Of a stretch of 64,000 nucleotides of DNA, positions 1 to 9,351 are shown piece by piece. The position numbers and the translations under genes were made by a program. Position 1 is the first letter of the stretch; every line of letters starts with the position of its first letter. The notes below the pieces were generated by a model, which was given only the letters and a program-made list of their open reading frames with translations, did no database searches and was not told the DNA's origin. This DNA is from Gemmatimonadota bacterium. GTDB taxonomy: Bacteria; Gemmatimonadota; Gemmatimonadetes; Gemmatimonadales; Gemmatimonadaceae. Location: positions 62,001 through 126,000 of the forward strand of contig JADKAQ010000046.1 of NCBI GenBank assembly GCA_016719105.1. The letters are read 5' to 3'.

Positions 1-2
1 AT

Positions 3-770
3 CGTTTCGGCGTCATCCGCTGCCTGGTCAACAGCGGGATCATCCACGCGCGCCGCGGCGCAGGGGAATCGGCACAGCAGGCCTACGAACAGGCGCAGCG
101 CGCCGCCGAGGAGGCCAACATCCCCGACCTCGGCGGACTCGCCGCCCTCAACCTGGGCATCCTCTTCCAGATGACGGGGAACTTCGACCGCGCCCACGCG
201 TCGTACGCATACGCGGAGCGCATGTTCGCCAAGGTGCATAACGACGGTCGCCGATTGGCCGCCATGTACAACAGCGCCAACCTCTCCCTCGAGCAGGGAG
301 ACGCCGTGGCCGCACACGACATGTACGAGCGCGTGCACGACATGGCTACCGAACTGAAGGTCGTCGACATCGAAGTGGGGGCGCTCGCAGGCGCCGGACT
401 CGCGGCGCTCGCGCTTGGCTACGTCGACCAGGCACTCCTCTCACGCCGACGCGCCACCGAGCGGAGCGCCGTCCTCGGCGCCACCTGGTACCAGGGGCGT
501 GAATTGCTGGAGGCGCTCGAGGTGAGGTACCTCGTTGCAACCGAGCGTCATGCGCAGGCCGGCGCGGCGTTCGACAAGGCGCGGGCGCTGGCCACAACTA
601 TTGATGAAGGGGCTGCGCTCTGGCTGGTGGCCGAGTGTGCCCCCGCGCTGGCCCGCTCCAACGACGGGCGATACGACGCGATCATCCGCGAGGCGCACGA
701 CCGCGCGGCCGAGTACGGACTGCGCCCGCTTGCTGCGCGGCTGGCCGCCGCGCTTCGCCAGCCGCTCTAG
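3..770 (+). CDS. TPR-repeat protein, 5' end outside window
   Basis: The reading frame is open from the left edge to TAG at 768-770, so this is the C-terminal 255 residues of a longer protein. The translation is helical and Ala/Glu/Arg-rich, with repeated TPR-like pairs: small residue, Tyr, then Ala at fixed spacing, as in NLGILFQMTGNFDRAHASY and ALGYVDQALLSRRRA. TPR arrays mediate protein-protein contacts and often form the C-terminal half of signalling proteins in these phyla, such as kinases, cyclases or SARP/LuxR-type regulators. The catalytic or DNA-binding part, if any, lies outside the window. An internal ATG at 171 would give 199 residues but would cut through a repeat, so I prefer the continuous frame. 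Confidence 0.75.
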   Translation, partial: RFGVIRCLVNSGIIHARRGAGESAQQAYEQAQRAAEEANIPDLGGLAALNLGILFQMTGNFDRAHASYAYAERMFAKVHNDGRRLAAMYNSANLSLEQGDAVAAHDMYERVHDMATELKVVDIEVGALAGAGLAALALGYVDQALLSRRRATERSAVLGATWYQGRELLEALEVRYLVATERHAQAGAAFDKARALATTIDEGAALWLVAECAPALARSNDGRYDAIIREAHDRAAEYGLRPLAARLAAALRQPL

Positions 771-783
771 TCGCGCGCGGCGC

Positions 784-802
784 CGGTGGGGGCCCCCCAC
801 CG
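784..802 (+). terminator. GC hairpin after the TPR gene
   Basis: An 8-bp perfect stem (CGGTGGGG / CCCCACCG) with a 3-base loop lies 14 bases after the TPR stop. There is no T-tract, so it may be a Rho-dependent or mRNA-stabilising end. The rest of the gap up to 1079 shows no gene I can support. Confidence 0.4.
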
Positions 803-1079
803 CCGGCTGTGCGTGGTCGCGCCAACGCCTTGTGTTGCAGCGCACCAACGTGAGTGCGCGCACATCACCCCACGCGGCACTTTCGTCGCCCGCCCGGTTC
901 GGTCGAGATGACGCGACCCGTGAGCAGGTGGCGGACATCCTGACCGAATCGCGGTCACGATGCCCGAACGGAGAACCAGCTAAAGCGTGTGTTTTCAAGG
1001 AGTTATGCTGGCACGAGCCCTGCTTTGCATAGCGGCGAACGTCGGATCGCCTTCACTCTGGCCTCGAGCTACTACTTCC

Positions 1080-1766
1080 ATGCATCACATCACCAAGCGC
1101 ATCCCGAAGCTGGCCGGTCTCGCTTTCGCCGCCCTGCTCGCGGCCTGCTCCGCCGACACCTCCACGAGCCCGGCGACTGCCGCGCCCGATCCGGCGATGA
1201 ATGTCGCCGCGCCGGAGATGCCCAGCGAAGTGCTGCAGCAGGCGGTCGCGGCGCAGGAAGTCGACGCGCCGATCCCGACCGATCCGCGCCACGCGACCAT
1301 GGCCTCGACGTATCCGGCGAACGCGGTGACGTATCAGTTCACGATCGATCCTCGCTATGGTTGGAAGGTGATCTTCGGGACGCACATGGTGACGTTCCCG
1401 GCGCAGACCATCTGCGACCCGGCGGCGAGCAGCTACGGCCCCGATTCCTGGCTCGATGCGTGTCCGAAGCTCGGCACCCCCATCACGATCACGGCGACGA
1501 CGTGGATCGATGCGCAGGGGCGGCCGCAGATCGACTTCGCCAACGCCATCCGCTTCTATCCCAACGGTCGCAACCAGCTTCCGGCGATCTACCTGCGTGA
1601 CGCCTGGGCGGCGGCCAACTCGTGGGGTCGTATCGACTACTGCTCGAGCACGGGGTGCGTGGACGAGGCCGCCGTCGATCCGGTGCTCGGCACGCAGCGC
1701 GACATGTACACGGGTTACCTCTTCCGCCTGATCCGCCACTTCTCCGGTTACAACGTCTGGGCGTAA
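1080..1766 (+). CDS. secreted lipoprotein of unknown function
   Basis: This 228-residue protein begins with a lipoprotein leader: basic HHITKRIPK, a hydrophobic stretch, then LLAAC with the lipid-accepting Cys at residue 23. A Thr/Ser/Ala/Pro-rich linker follows to about residue 60, then a compact domain rich in Tyr, Trp and Asp. The domain has four Cys (in TICDPA, LDACPK and YCSSTGC) that could form two disulfides. I chose ATG 1080 because it places the lipobox correctly. The frame is open further upstream to GTG 987, but that would put about 30 unrelated residues before the leader. I do not recognise the family. It is probably anchored to the outer membrane or periplasmic face. Confidence 0.6.
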   Translation: MHHITKRIPKLAGLAFAALLAACSADTSTSPATAAPDPAMNVAAPEMPSEVLQQAVAAQEVDAPIPTDPRHATMASTYPANAVTYQFTIDPRYGWKVIFGTHMVTFPAQTICDPAASSYGPDSWLDACPKLGTPITITATTWIDAQGRPQIDFANAIRFYPNGRNQLPAIYLRDAWAAANSWGRIDYCSSTGCVDEAAVDPVLGTQRDMYTGYLFRLIRHFSGYNVWA

Positions 1767-1802
1767 CTCGCCTTCCCTCATACACCAACCGGAGACACTC
1801 CA

Positions 1803-1877
1803 ATGCACCAGACACTCACCGGCTCGCTGGCGCGAGGGATGATCCTCGCGACGAGCGGCTGGCTCCTCGCCAACTGA
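1803..1877 (+). CDS. possible 24-residue membrane micropeptide
   Basis: A 25-codon frame (ATG 1803, TGA 1875-1877) is preceded by GGAG eight bases upstream, a better Shine-Dalgarno than most genes here have. The peptide is MHQTLTGSLARGMILATSG followed by WLLAN, moderately hydrophobic, and could be a single short membrane segment or a truncated signal peptide. It lies 36 bases after the lipoprotein stop and could be cotranscribed. No family is recognised, and codon evidence is weak at this length. Confidence 0.25.
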   Translation: MHQTLTGSLARGMILATSGWLLAN

Positions 1878-2236
1878 TCCACCGCTGACCTGAAGCGCTC
1901 GTTCCGCTCCCGATGCAGGTGCCGACTCGGCATCAACGGGAGCGGCGACAGCCCGAAGGGTGATCCGTTCACGGATCGCACATCGCCACGGATTGAGGCA
2001 GCCACATTGCCTCCTGCACGCGCCGTTTCGACGGGTACTCTCCCCCGCTCGAACCGGCGCGTTGCCGTGGCGGCCACCGGCGCCTCCGCCGGATGCGTCG
2101 AGGCGATGATCTCGGCCCCGCGGTGGTCAACACACGGTCGGCTCCATCGACCGTCGGTCGGGCTCCGGACGATGCTCTCAGCCCGGTGGCGTCCGCTCCC
2201 TGCCGCCGCGCCGAGACCGAACGTCCCCGCCGGCGC
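1878..2236. other. gap without a convincing gene
   Basis: I see no supported coding region here. A 6-bp inverted repeat (GATCCG, 4-base loop, CGGATC) lies near 1962-1977. The gap separates a plus-strand lipoprotein from the 3' end of a minus-strand propeller gene, so it should hold transcription ends for both. Confidence 0.4.
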
Positions 2237-3319
2237 CTAACGCCGCGCGGCGGTGACGGGCGAGTACGCCACCCCGTCCGACCAGACGCCGGTCGGGGCG
2301 TACCCGACGATCACGCCGCGCGCGACGTCGATCGTGGCCAGGCGGTTGCGCCCCTGCAACGTGACGAAGGCCCACCGGCTGTCGTGCGAGAGCGCGATCC
2401 CCTCCGGCGAGGGCGACTCGGGGACCTCGGCCGTCGCGACGAGCGAGTCGCGCGGGACCACGATGGTCCAGCGTGCCTTGCGGCTGGCGGCATCGAATGC
2501 GCGCACCTCGCCCCGGACCGGATCGCTGACCACCACCGTCTGGCCGTCCGGGGTGACCGCGAGACGGTAGGGCATCCCGAAACCGCGCAGCGTATCGACG
2601 GGGGTACCGGTGGCGTAGTCGAGCACCACGACCAGGCTGTCACGATTGCTCCCCACCCAGACGCGCCGGCCGTCGGGGGTGATGGCGATCCCCTCCACCG
2701 CCCCCGCCACCGGGAAGACGTCGGCCGTGTCCGCAGCGGCGGGGGCGAGCCGGCTCACGGTGCCGTCAATGACATTGGACGTGACCAGCCGGCGCGCCGC
2801 GGCATCGATCGCCAGCATGTGCGAGCCGCGACCGCGCGTGCGCTGCGTCATCACGACACGCGCATCGCGCACGTCGACCGTCAGCACCACCTGTCGCGCC
2901 TCGGAGGTGACGACCAGGAGCGTGTCGCCCGGGAGGAAGGCCACGCCGTGGGGACGCTGGTACTCCCCGAGCAGCAGCGTGCGGACGACCGAGGCCGCGG
3001 CCACATCGATCACCGTGATCGAGTTCCCCGGGGCGCCACGCACGCCGTAGTTGGTCACGACGGCCCATCGCCCATCGTGCGATGTCGCGACTTCGTGCGG
3101 ACCTGCCCCGGTGGTGAGCGTGGCACGTACGGCACCGGTGGCCGCATCGATCACCGTCGCCGTGCCATCGCTCATGTTGCTCACCACCACCGTCCCGCTC
3201 GGGCGAGATGGCGGTGACTGCCCGTGCGCACGGCGCGTGACCAGCGCCATCGACGCGAGCGCCGTGCAGACGAGTGCCGCCAGCAGCACGGCACGCCGAT
3301 GCCCGGTGGCGGCCGTCAT
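2237..3319 (-). CDS. YVTN-type beta-propeller protein, secreted
   Basis: A 360-residue protein with an N-terminal signal (HRRAVLLAALVCTALASMA, likely cleavage near AHGQ), followed by about seven repeats of the YVTN/surface-layer propeller type. Repeats read like VSNMSDGTATVIDAATG, ITPDGRRVWVGSNRDS and VTPDGQTVVVSD. Such propellers are periplasmic or surface binding scaffolds with no catalytic signature. Its ATG overlaps the stop of the upstream deacetylase gene as ATGA (3316-3319), so the two are translationally coupled and probably cotranscribed. The TAG stop lies inside a CCTAACG motif copy at 2236-2242. The function is otherwise unknown. Confidence 0.8.
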   Translation of the reverse strand: MTAATGHRRAVLLAALVCTALASMALVTRRAHGQSPPSRPSGTVVVSNMSDGTATVIDAATGAVRATLTTGAGPHEVATSHDGRWAVVTNYGVRGAPGNSITVIDVAAASVVRTLLLGEYQRPHGVAFLPGDTLLVVTSEARQVVLTVDVRDARVVMTQRTRGRGSHMLAIDAAARRLVTSNVIDGTVSRLAPAAADTADVFPVAGAVEGIAITPDGRRVWVGSNRDSLVVVLDYATGTPVDTLRGFGMPYRLAVTPDGQTVVVSDPVRGEVRAFDAASRKARWTIVVPRDSLVATAEVPESPSPEGIALSHDSRWAFVTLQGRNRLATIDVARGVIVGYAPTGVWSDGVAYSPVTAARR

Positions 3320-6065
3320 GGCTGCACCGCGGCGCGTGCCGACAGGAGGTTGATCATGAGGCGCGCGGCTCCGGGATTGCCGTTGGGGAGTTGTCGGAAG
3401 AAGGCCAGCGTGGTGTAGACGTAGGTGCCCTTGCCATACGAGGCGACGAGGATCGCCCCGCGATTCGGGGCCTCGCCCGGGTCGTTCATCTCGAGGACCG
3501 GCTTGTACGCCGGGTCGAAGGTGCGCGGCATGTAGAGGGTGCGATCCTGGATCCAGCCATCGAAGTCGCGAGTGGTGATCGTGTTCGGCGACGCGAGGAC
3601 GGCCGCCGATGGATCGATGACGGTCACCGGCGCGCCCTCCACCGTTACGCGATCCGCCGGTCGGGCGAGGGTGATCGGGTACGGCATGATCCCCGGCTGC
3701 GTCATCTCGAACTGTCCGTACTGGACCACGAGCGTCCCGCCCGCGCGGGCGTAGTCGAGCAGGCGGGCGTTGTTGGCCACCAGCGTCTCGCTGGCCTCGT
3801 AGGCGCGCGTGCCCACGACCACCGCGCCAAACCTCGAGAGATCGGTGCGCGGGAGGGCGGCCGGGTCGACGACCGTCACGTTGACGCCGAGCTGCTCGAG
3901 CATGGGGGCCACGTTGTCGCCGACACCGGTGATGTAGGCGATGCTGACGGCGCGGGGGAGCTTCACGTCGACCGCCTCGATGCCTAACGTTGCGGGGCGG
4001 TACAGCCGCTGCGGGCGGATGTGGTCGTAGGCGAGGGCCGTGTAGCCCGTGGTGAACGACGCCCCATTGCTCGTGGCCACGGCCGAGACGACGTGACGGC
4101 CGGCGGCCAGCCGCCCGCGCACGTTGAAGGTCACGACGCGCACGAGTTCCGGGACTGCACCACCGCCAATCCCGAACGCCGCGCCGGGACCGGCCGGCGC
4201 CGGCCGCCCGTTGGCGGGGAAGGCGACCCGTCGTTCAGCGCTGTCGGCCTGCAACCCTGCCGGGAGCTGCAACGACACGGCGACCTCGCGCGCCTCGGAG
4301 GCGTGCGACCGCACGTACACGCGGATGGCGCGCTGCATGGGGGCGTTGGCCGGGGCGTACCCCACCGCATCGTCCAGCGAGACCGTGATGGCCGGCGCCG
4401 CGGCGATGGGATGCTGGATCTCGCCCTTGATCGCGTCGGCGTAGCGGTACACGACCGGCGCTTCGACGAGCACCGCGGCCGAGTCGACCCGCAGCGTCAC
4501 CCAGACCGAGACCGCCGCACGCCGCGCCGTCTCGGAGGTCCCGAGCACGCGAGGCGCGAACATCGCGCCCCGGCGCGGCGTCCGCAGCCACCACGGCTGC
4601 GTCGTTCCCGCGAGTGGAATGGCGATCGAGTCGGCGAGCACGCTATCGGGGCGATCGTTGCCGCGAGCGTCTTGGCCCCGGCGCCCTGTCGTACGCTCTC
4701 GAACACCGTGATCCCCTCGACGCGAAACGGGCGCTCCCCGCGATTGAAGACGCGGACGGCCACGGGGACGCGTTCGCCGGTCGCCCAGACTTCTCGGGTC
4801 GCCGTCGCCTCGACGACGGCGCCCATCGCGAGCGCCAGCGCCCGCCCGGTCCGCTCGCTGGCCACCGACCAGGCAGAGGCGAGATCCCCATTGGCCGCGC
4901 TGACCTGAATGACATCCGCCCCGACGCGGACCTCGTCCTGCACTTCACCGCTCGTGAGCCCCGCCGGGGGATTCGAGATGTCGCGCAAGCACGGCGCCGA
5001 GGGGCCGGTCGGACAGACCGCGCGCAGGAGGCGTTGCACGCGCACGAGTGGCGCGACGAGCGTCCCGGGACGCGTGAGGTCGAGCGCGGCGCGCGCGGCG
5101 GCGAAGGCGGCGGGGAGCGAATCGAGCGCCGCACGCTGCGCCGGCGACGTCATGATGGACGCGAAGCGCGACCAGGTCGTGTCGATCCCGTCGAAGAGCC
5201 CGCGTTCGGACTTGGCGTCGGCCGGTGCGCCGGGAACGCGAGCCGCTTCGCGAATGACCTGGTCCCACCGCACGCCCTTCTGTTGCAGGGAGCCCATCGC
5301 CTGCGACTTGTGCTGCGAGCGCGAATCGGCCGCGACCTCGCTGTACGAGCGTCCGAGGACCGGGTTGTACTCGCCGACGTTCATGCGGAGCGTGGCACGC
5401 TCCTGCATTCGGAAGTTGGCGCTCCGGTAGAACTTCGCGACCGTCCACCCGCCATGCCCGGCGGTGGCGGCGCGCGGGAAGCGGACCGTGTCGCCTGCGG
5501 CGTCGTACGCCTCACGGGCGAAGAGACCGGACACCTGATGATGGCCGTGCCCGTCGGCCGGCGTGCCGCTGAAGACGGCGACGATCACGTGCGGTCGGAA
5601 CTGGCGCACGACGGTGACCACGTCGCGCAGGATCGAGTCGCGGGACCATTGCGTGAGCGTTTCTTCGGCGTTCTTGGAAAAGCCGAAGTCGTACGCGCGC
5701 GTGAAGTACTGGCGTCCCCCGTCGAGTCGGCGGGCGGCCAGGAGTTCCTCGGTCCGGATGGCGCCGAGCGCTTCCCCCAGCTCGTTGCCGATCAGGTTCT
5801 GCCCGCCATCGCCGCGGGTGAGGGAGAGATAGGCGGTTTCGACGTGGCGCCCCTTGGCGAGCCAGGTGATGAGCTGCGTGTCTTCATCGTCGGGGTGAGC
5901 GGCGATGACGAGGACGCGCGCGGAGGTTCCCAGGCCCTCGACGAGGGGGCCTAACGCGGAGGCGCCGCGGGGTTGGGCGGGGAGGGGGGTGGTGAGGAGC
6001 GCGGCGACGAGAAGCGCCGCACATGTCGAGAACAGGCGGTTCCGAGGCCGCGGCGATGCGTTCAT
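3316..6065 (-). pseudogene. PIG-L family deacetylase, frameshifted
   Basis: Two overlapping frames make one protein of roughly 915 residues. The N-terminal part (6065 to about 4650) has a signal peptide (LFSTCAALLVAALLTTPLPA), then the PIG-L/LmbE zinc motif AAHPDDE at residues 55-61, a partner GHGHHQVSG, and a GDGGQNLIGNELGEALG stretch typical of this bacterial subfamily. The C-terminal part (about 4650 to 3316) continues in another frame with Ig-like and ThuA/glutaminase-like folds (TGVGDNVAPMLEQLG, LLDYARAGGTLVVQYGQ). Adding one G to GGGG at 4648-4651 restores a smooth join (TIAPDSVLADSIAIP). The frameshift may be real or a homopolymer sequencing error. The family removes N-acetyl groups from sugars. 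Start ATG 6065 places the signal peptide correctly. The gene is coupled to the YVTN propeller by ATGA. Confidence 0.8.
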
Positions 6066-6243
6066 TTGACTGGCAGATGAGGCGATGGCTGCTCGCATTG
6101 AGCGGAAATGTACCTTCCGACCCCTGCGAGCAACCATGCCGGCCACCGGACGTCTCGCTGACTCTCGGTATCTCAGGTACTCGCGTCAGCCTTCGATGGC
6201 GCCCTTCGCGTACCGCGTACGGATAGCGGCACGACGGCGGTCG

Positions 6244-6705
6244 CTACCTGATGGATCCCGGGTCGTCCCGTAGCGACACCCAGCGTCCGACGCCCGCGTC
6301 GCCAAGACTCGTGACCGGGCGGGCGTTGACCTCGGCGAGGTAGGATCGAAGCTGCGCCAGGCGCTTCGGTGAGATCGGTCGTGTCGGGACGGTCCCGCTG
6401 ATCGGCACGACCGCGGAGAGATCGTCTCCTGCATGCTGGCGCTCGAGTCGTCGCAGCAAGGCGATTGCTCCGCCGATCGTTTCGGGGGTCGCGGACGCCC
6501 GCGCGAGCAGGATCACGCTTCGTCCCGTCGGTCGTGCGCGAAACAGCACGACCGCCCGTGCACCCTGCACCGGGAGCGTGTCTGCAAGTGCGAGAACCGC
6601 CGGAGGTTCCGCGGACGACTGTGCGCGCGACGGGCCAGCCATGACAAGGAGCAGCAGACCGCTGTTTCGCAGTCCGCGCAGGTATGAGCGAATGGATGAT
6701 CGCAT
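6244..6705 (-). CDS. small exported protein, unknown
   Basis: About 153 residues starting at ATG 6705 (a TTG four codons earlier is also possible). It begins with a basic then hydrophobic leader (LRGLRNSGLLLLVMAGPSRAQ) with likely cleavage after SRAQ. The rest is a mixed alpha/beta stretch with no motif I can name. It is the last of three co-directional exported-protein genes (8955 down to 6244), in DNA with visibly more A/T at third positions than the flanks. There is no obvious Shine-Dalgarno. The function is unknown. Confidence 0.5.
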   Translation of the reverse strand: MRSSIRSYLRGLRNSGLLLLVMAGPSRAQSSAEPPAVLALADTLPVQGARAVVLFRARPTGRSVILLARASATPETIGGAIALLRRLERQHAGDDLSAVVPISGTVPTRPISPKRLAQLRSYLAEVNARPVTSLGDAGVGRWVSLRDDPGSIR

Positions 6706-6735
6706 GTTGATCTGCAATGGTCGGGTGGTTGGGTG

Positions 6736-7500
6736 TTACATCGGGACGCAGTAGAGGAGCGTGCGCGAGATCTCCGTACCGTAGCGATCGTACCAGACTT
6801 CCCAAGTGCACAAGTACCAGTCGTCGGTTTGGTGTCCGTCATTCGACCCTCCTCCTGCAGGCGCCGACTCCTCATCCTTTCGCGCGGGCTGACAGCTGTC
6901 TTGCTCCGCCAGGTTGGAGTACGACACATCTGACACACTGACCACCTGCGACGCATCGTAACTCGGTCTCCACCAGGCTTGGTGATTGGTGTGTCCCAGC
7001 AGCTTGTGTCCACAGGTCGCGACCAGGGGTACGCGGGCGAAGTCGTGCATCACATGCCATCCCGGGAACAACTCCGCGTGATCGAAGATCTCGGTTCGAT
7101 ACACGAGTGAAGTGCCGTCCTTGGACAAGTCGAAGGTGATTCGCTGCTGTCCCTGGTTGCCCCAGTACTCCACGAAGCCCTCGACCATCGCTAACGTTGT
7201 CGAGCCTGGGTTGAATCTTGCTTTCGTGGACTTTCTCCTGAACTGCGGTTCGAATCCGGTGAGATCCTCGTAGGCAGACGATGTCGGCCCAATGGCCGTC
7301 ATCCGAGCGGCGCGATCAGCGCTCGAGAGCGCGACGGATGGGGATTTCGCGATAGAACTCGCCGTCAATGTCGATCCTTCCGGCAGCACGAGCCGGAGTG
7401 GGGACGTCGTTTCCGGCGCGCGCACGTGGAGTGGCTCCGCGCACGCGCCCAACACAGCAGCCCACACGAGCAGTAGGCTGTTCTTCGGTATTCGCTGCAT
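6736..7500 (-). CDS. lipoprotein of unknown function
   Basis: 254 residues beginning MQRIPKNSLLLVWAAVLGAC, a clear lipobox (LGAC, Cys20). The start is supported by AGGAG about ten bases upstream of ATG 7500; a longer frame reaches 7530 but has no such site. The mature part is soluble, with several Trp/Tyr and four Cys spread near the C-terminus (VATCGHKLLGHTNH, EQDSCQPARK, YLCTWEVW, LLYCVPM), suggesting a disulfide-bonded periplasmic domain. No family is recognised. It sits between two other exported unknowns in a less GC-rich patch. Confidence 0.6.
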   Translation of the reverse strand: MQRIPKNSLLLVWAAVLGACAEPLHVRAPETTSPLRLVLPEGSTLTASSIAKSPSVALSSADRAARMTAIGPTSSAYEDLTGFEPQFRRKSTKARFNPGSTTLAMVEGFVEYWGNQGQQRITFDLSKDGTSLVYRTEIFDHAELFPGWHVMHDFARVPLVATCGHKLLGHTNHQAWWRPSYDASQVVSVSDVSYSNLAEQDSCQPARKDEESAPAGGGSNDGHQTDDWYLCTWEVWYDRYGTEISRTLLYCVPM

Positions 7501-7578
7501 GGTTGACGAACTCCTGCGATCATTGAGCAACCTGCCTGCCCAACGATGCGGTGCAGTAGTAGTAGTTGCATAGGTTGC

Positions 7579-8955
7579 TCAGTCCCGGCATGAGTAGCCG
7601 ACGGTCACAACCATGGATCCAACCATGGGCCCGCCCTCGCGTGGATGAAGCACGGGGCCCACGAGCTGGATGGAGCTTCCGTCGCGCACAAGCAGCGACG
7701 GCGGTGCCACGAATCGATGCGGAAGCGATGCAACCCGCATGCTGCGGGTCGGCGTGACCCGAGCGAGCTCGAGCCACCCCCCGTTCATTCGCGACCGACC
7801 AGAACCGCGGCGATCTCCCAGCACGAGCCACGCGGCCGAACCGCGGCCTGCCCGGAGCGGAAAGTGAATGGTGTATGGACGTGCGATCGTGCGGTCGCCG
7901 ACTCGTCCACCCACAGAATCGAGAGCGAGCATGCGCAGCTCGGCCGGACCCGAATCGCGAGGCTCGATCCAGTGGTACGCCACGCCGCCGTCCGCCAGGG
8001 AGTAGGCGCGGTTGAGGAAGCGCGAGACGTCGTCTGCGGGGAGCAACGTATCGAGCGGCGTTGCATCCGGTCGGAATGCGTAGCTGACCAATTGAAAGAG
8101 GCCTCGCCTCGGTTCGGCCTCGCGGCGAATGAACAGACGACGCTCGCCATTGGCGAACTGCGCTGCGTTTACCGTGAGTGCATGCGGTTCGACCAGTCGA
8201 AAGCTCCAGTGGCCTCGCCGCGCCTCGAGCACGCCAACCCCGCCAGCGCTTCGGGTCTCGGGCGTGCGCAGCCTCAACGCCCAGGTGAGCGTGTCGCCAC
8301 GACGTAGCAGTGCACTGGCGTTCAACACATCCACGGTGTCCGGGTGGGGCAGCGGCAGGCGTTCGAGTTGCTCCCAACCGCGCTGCGTCAGCACGCCATG
8401 CCACGCCGCGATCGTCGCACCATCCATGCGATAGTCCTGCATGACGGTGGGGATCTCGATGAAGACCACGTGCCAGCGTCCCTCGCCGCTGGCAACCGCG
8501 CGAACTCCACCGAAATGCCGGACCTGTCTGGGAATCGGAATTGCGACCCAGACTCCGTCCGGCCCACGAACCGCACCGAAGATGCTGTCGATGGCGAGTC
8601 GATCCCCAGGTCGCTTGTGCGCGTCTGGGCGTGGTACGTAGTTCGGACTGCCGGCCAACAGCAGGCTCTTGCCGGCGGCAACGAACGCAGTGGGTTCGAT
8701 GTAGACGTCGATCGAATCCCCCACGCGGACGCGCGCAGAATCGAGGACGCGCAACTGACAGCGTTCGCTCTGGGGTACAGAACCCGGGCTCATCTGCGTG
8801 CGCGCGTGTACCGAAGCGAGCGGACGCACCGGGGGCACGAGCCACAGGGCGAGCATCCAGCGAACGTGACGCAAGGCGCAACGGCGGCGCGCGACACTCA
8901 CGAGTCGAGCACCAACCCGTGAGCTGCAGGTGCGGGAGGGGGCAGAGGGGCGCAT
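7579..8955 (-). CDS. large exported protein, unknown
   Basis: About 458 residues from ATG 8955; the frame also opens at 9033, and an internal ATG at 8856 directly precedes a hydrophobic segment (MLALWLVPPVRPLASVHA). The start is therefore uncertain, but all options give an exported or anchored protein. The mature part alternates short beta-like stretches with Gly/Arg turns (e.g. GVWVAIPIPRQVRHFGG, LRLRTPETRSAGGVGVLE), resembling a six- or seven-bladed propeller, without a diagnostic motif. It is the most upstream gene of the three-gene exported cluster. No function can be assigned. Confidence 0.5.
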   Translation of the reverse strand: MRPSAPSRTCSSRVGARLVSVARRRCALRHVRWMLALWLVPPVRPLASVHARTQMSPGSVPQSERCQLRVLDSARVRVGDSIDVYIEPTAFVAAGKSLLLAGSPNYVPRPDAHKRPGDRLAIDSIFGAVRGPDGVWVAIPIPRQVRHFGGVRAVASGEGRWHVVFIEIPTVMQDYRMDGATIAAWHGVLTQRGWEQLERLPLPHPDTVDVLNASALLRRGDTLTWALRLRTPETRSAGGVGVLEARRGHWSFRLVEPHALTVNAAQFANGERRLFIRREAEPRRGLFQLVSYAFRPDATPLDTLLPADDVSRFLNRAYSLADGGVAYHWIEPRDSGPAELRMLALDSVGGRVGDRTIARPYTIHFPLRAGRGSAAWLVLGDRRGSGRSRMNGGWLELARVTPTRSMRVASLPHRFVAPPSLLVRDGSSIQLVGPVLHPREGGPMVGSMVVTVGYSCRD

Positions 8956-9207
8956 GTCAGGAAGTTTGTGGAATCGCTGCCAACCCCGCAGTACCCGAAT
9001 CGTGCACGTGGTGCCGTTCGGGTGCAGTCGCATGCCACGTGTCTGTGCCGCGGTGGGTGGAGCGAGACATCAGGAATGCTATCGTCGACCGTCACGTGGC
9101 CGTCACGCGGCGGCGCCGGTCCCGGTCAACTCGCTGCATCGTCGGAATCGCCCCCCTCCCCCTCCCCGCCCCCGCTGTAGATTCCCCGCGACTTTCGCCC
9201 CCCTCCG

Positions 9208-9345
9208 ATGTCCGATCCACACGCCCCGCCTCCCCCCGACCCCGACAGCGCCGCACCCTTTCGGCGCACCCTCGTCCGCGTGATGGGCATGCAGCTGCTC
9301 GCCCTCCTCGCGCTCTGGTGGCTCCAGTCCCGCTACGCGCGCTGA
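9208..9345 (+). CDS. 45-residue single-TM protein, likely symporter partner
   Basis: A short frame (ATG 9208, TGA 9343-9345) encodes a Pro/Asp/Ser-rich N-terminus followed by one membrane helix (VMGMQLLALLALWWLQSRY) ending in basic residues. It stops six bases before the ATG of the Na+/solute symporter, so the two are almost certainly cotranscribed. Small membrane partners encoded just before SSS symporters are known in several bacteria, and a second such pair occurs at 37936-39914. The high hydrophobicity and positive-inside end support a real product. The role as an accessory subunit is inferred from position. Confidence 0.6.
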   Translation: MSDPHAPPPPDPDSAAPFRRTLVRVMGMQLLALLALWWLQSRYAR

Positions 9346-9351
9346 TCGCTC

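Noticed and set aside
4614..5954. 446-codon plus-strand frame over the PIG-L gene
   Set aside because: Shadow frame; the opposite strand encodes HPDDE and a signal peptide.
7240..7262. GGTTCGAATCC-like string resembling a tRNA T-arm
   Set aside because: It lies within the lipoprotein coding sequence, with no acceptor or anticodon arms around it. No tRNA or rRNA gene was found in the window.
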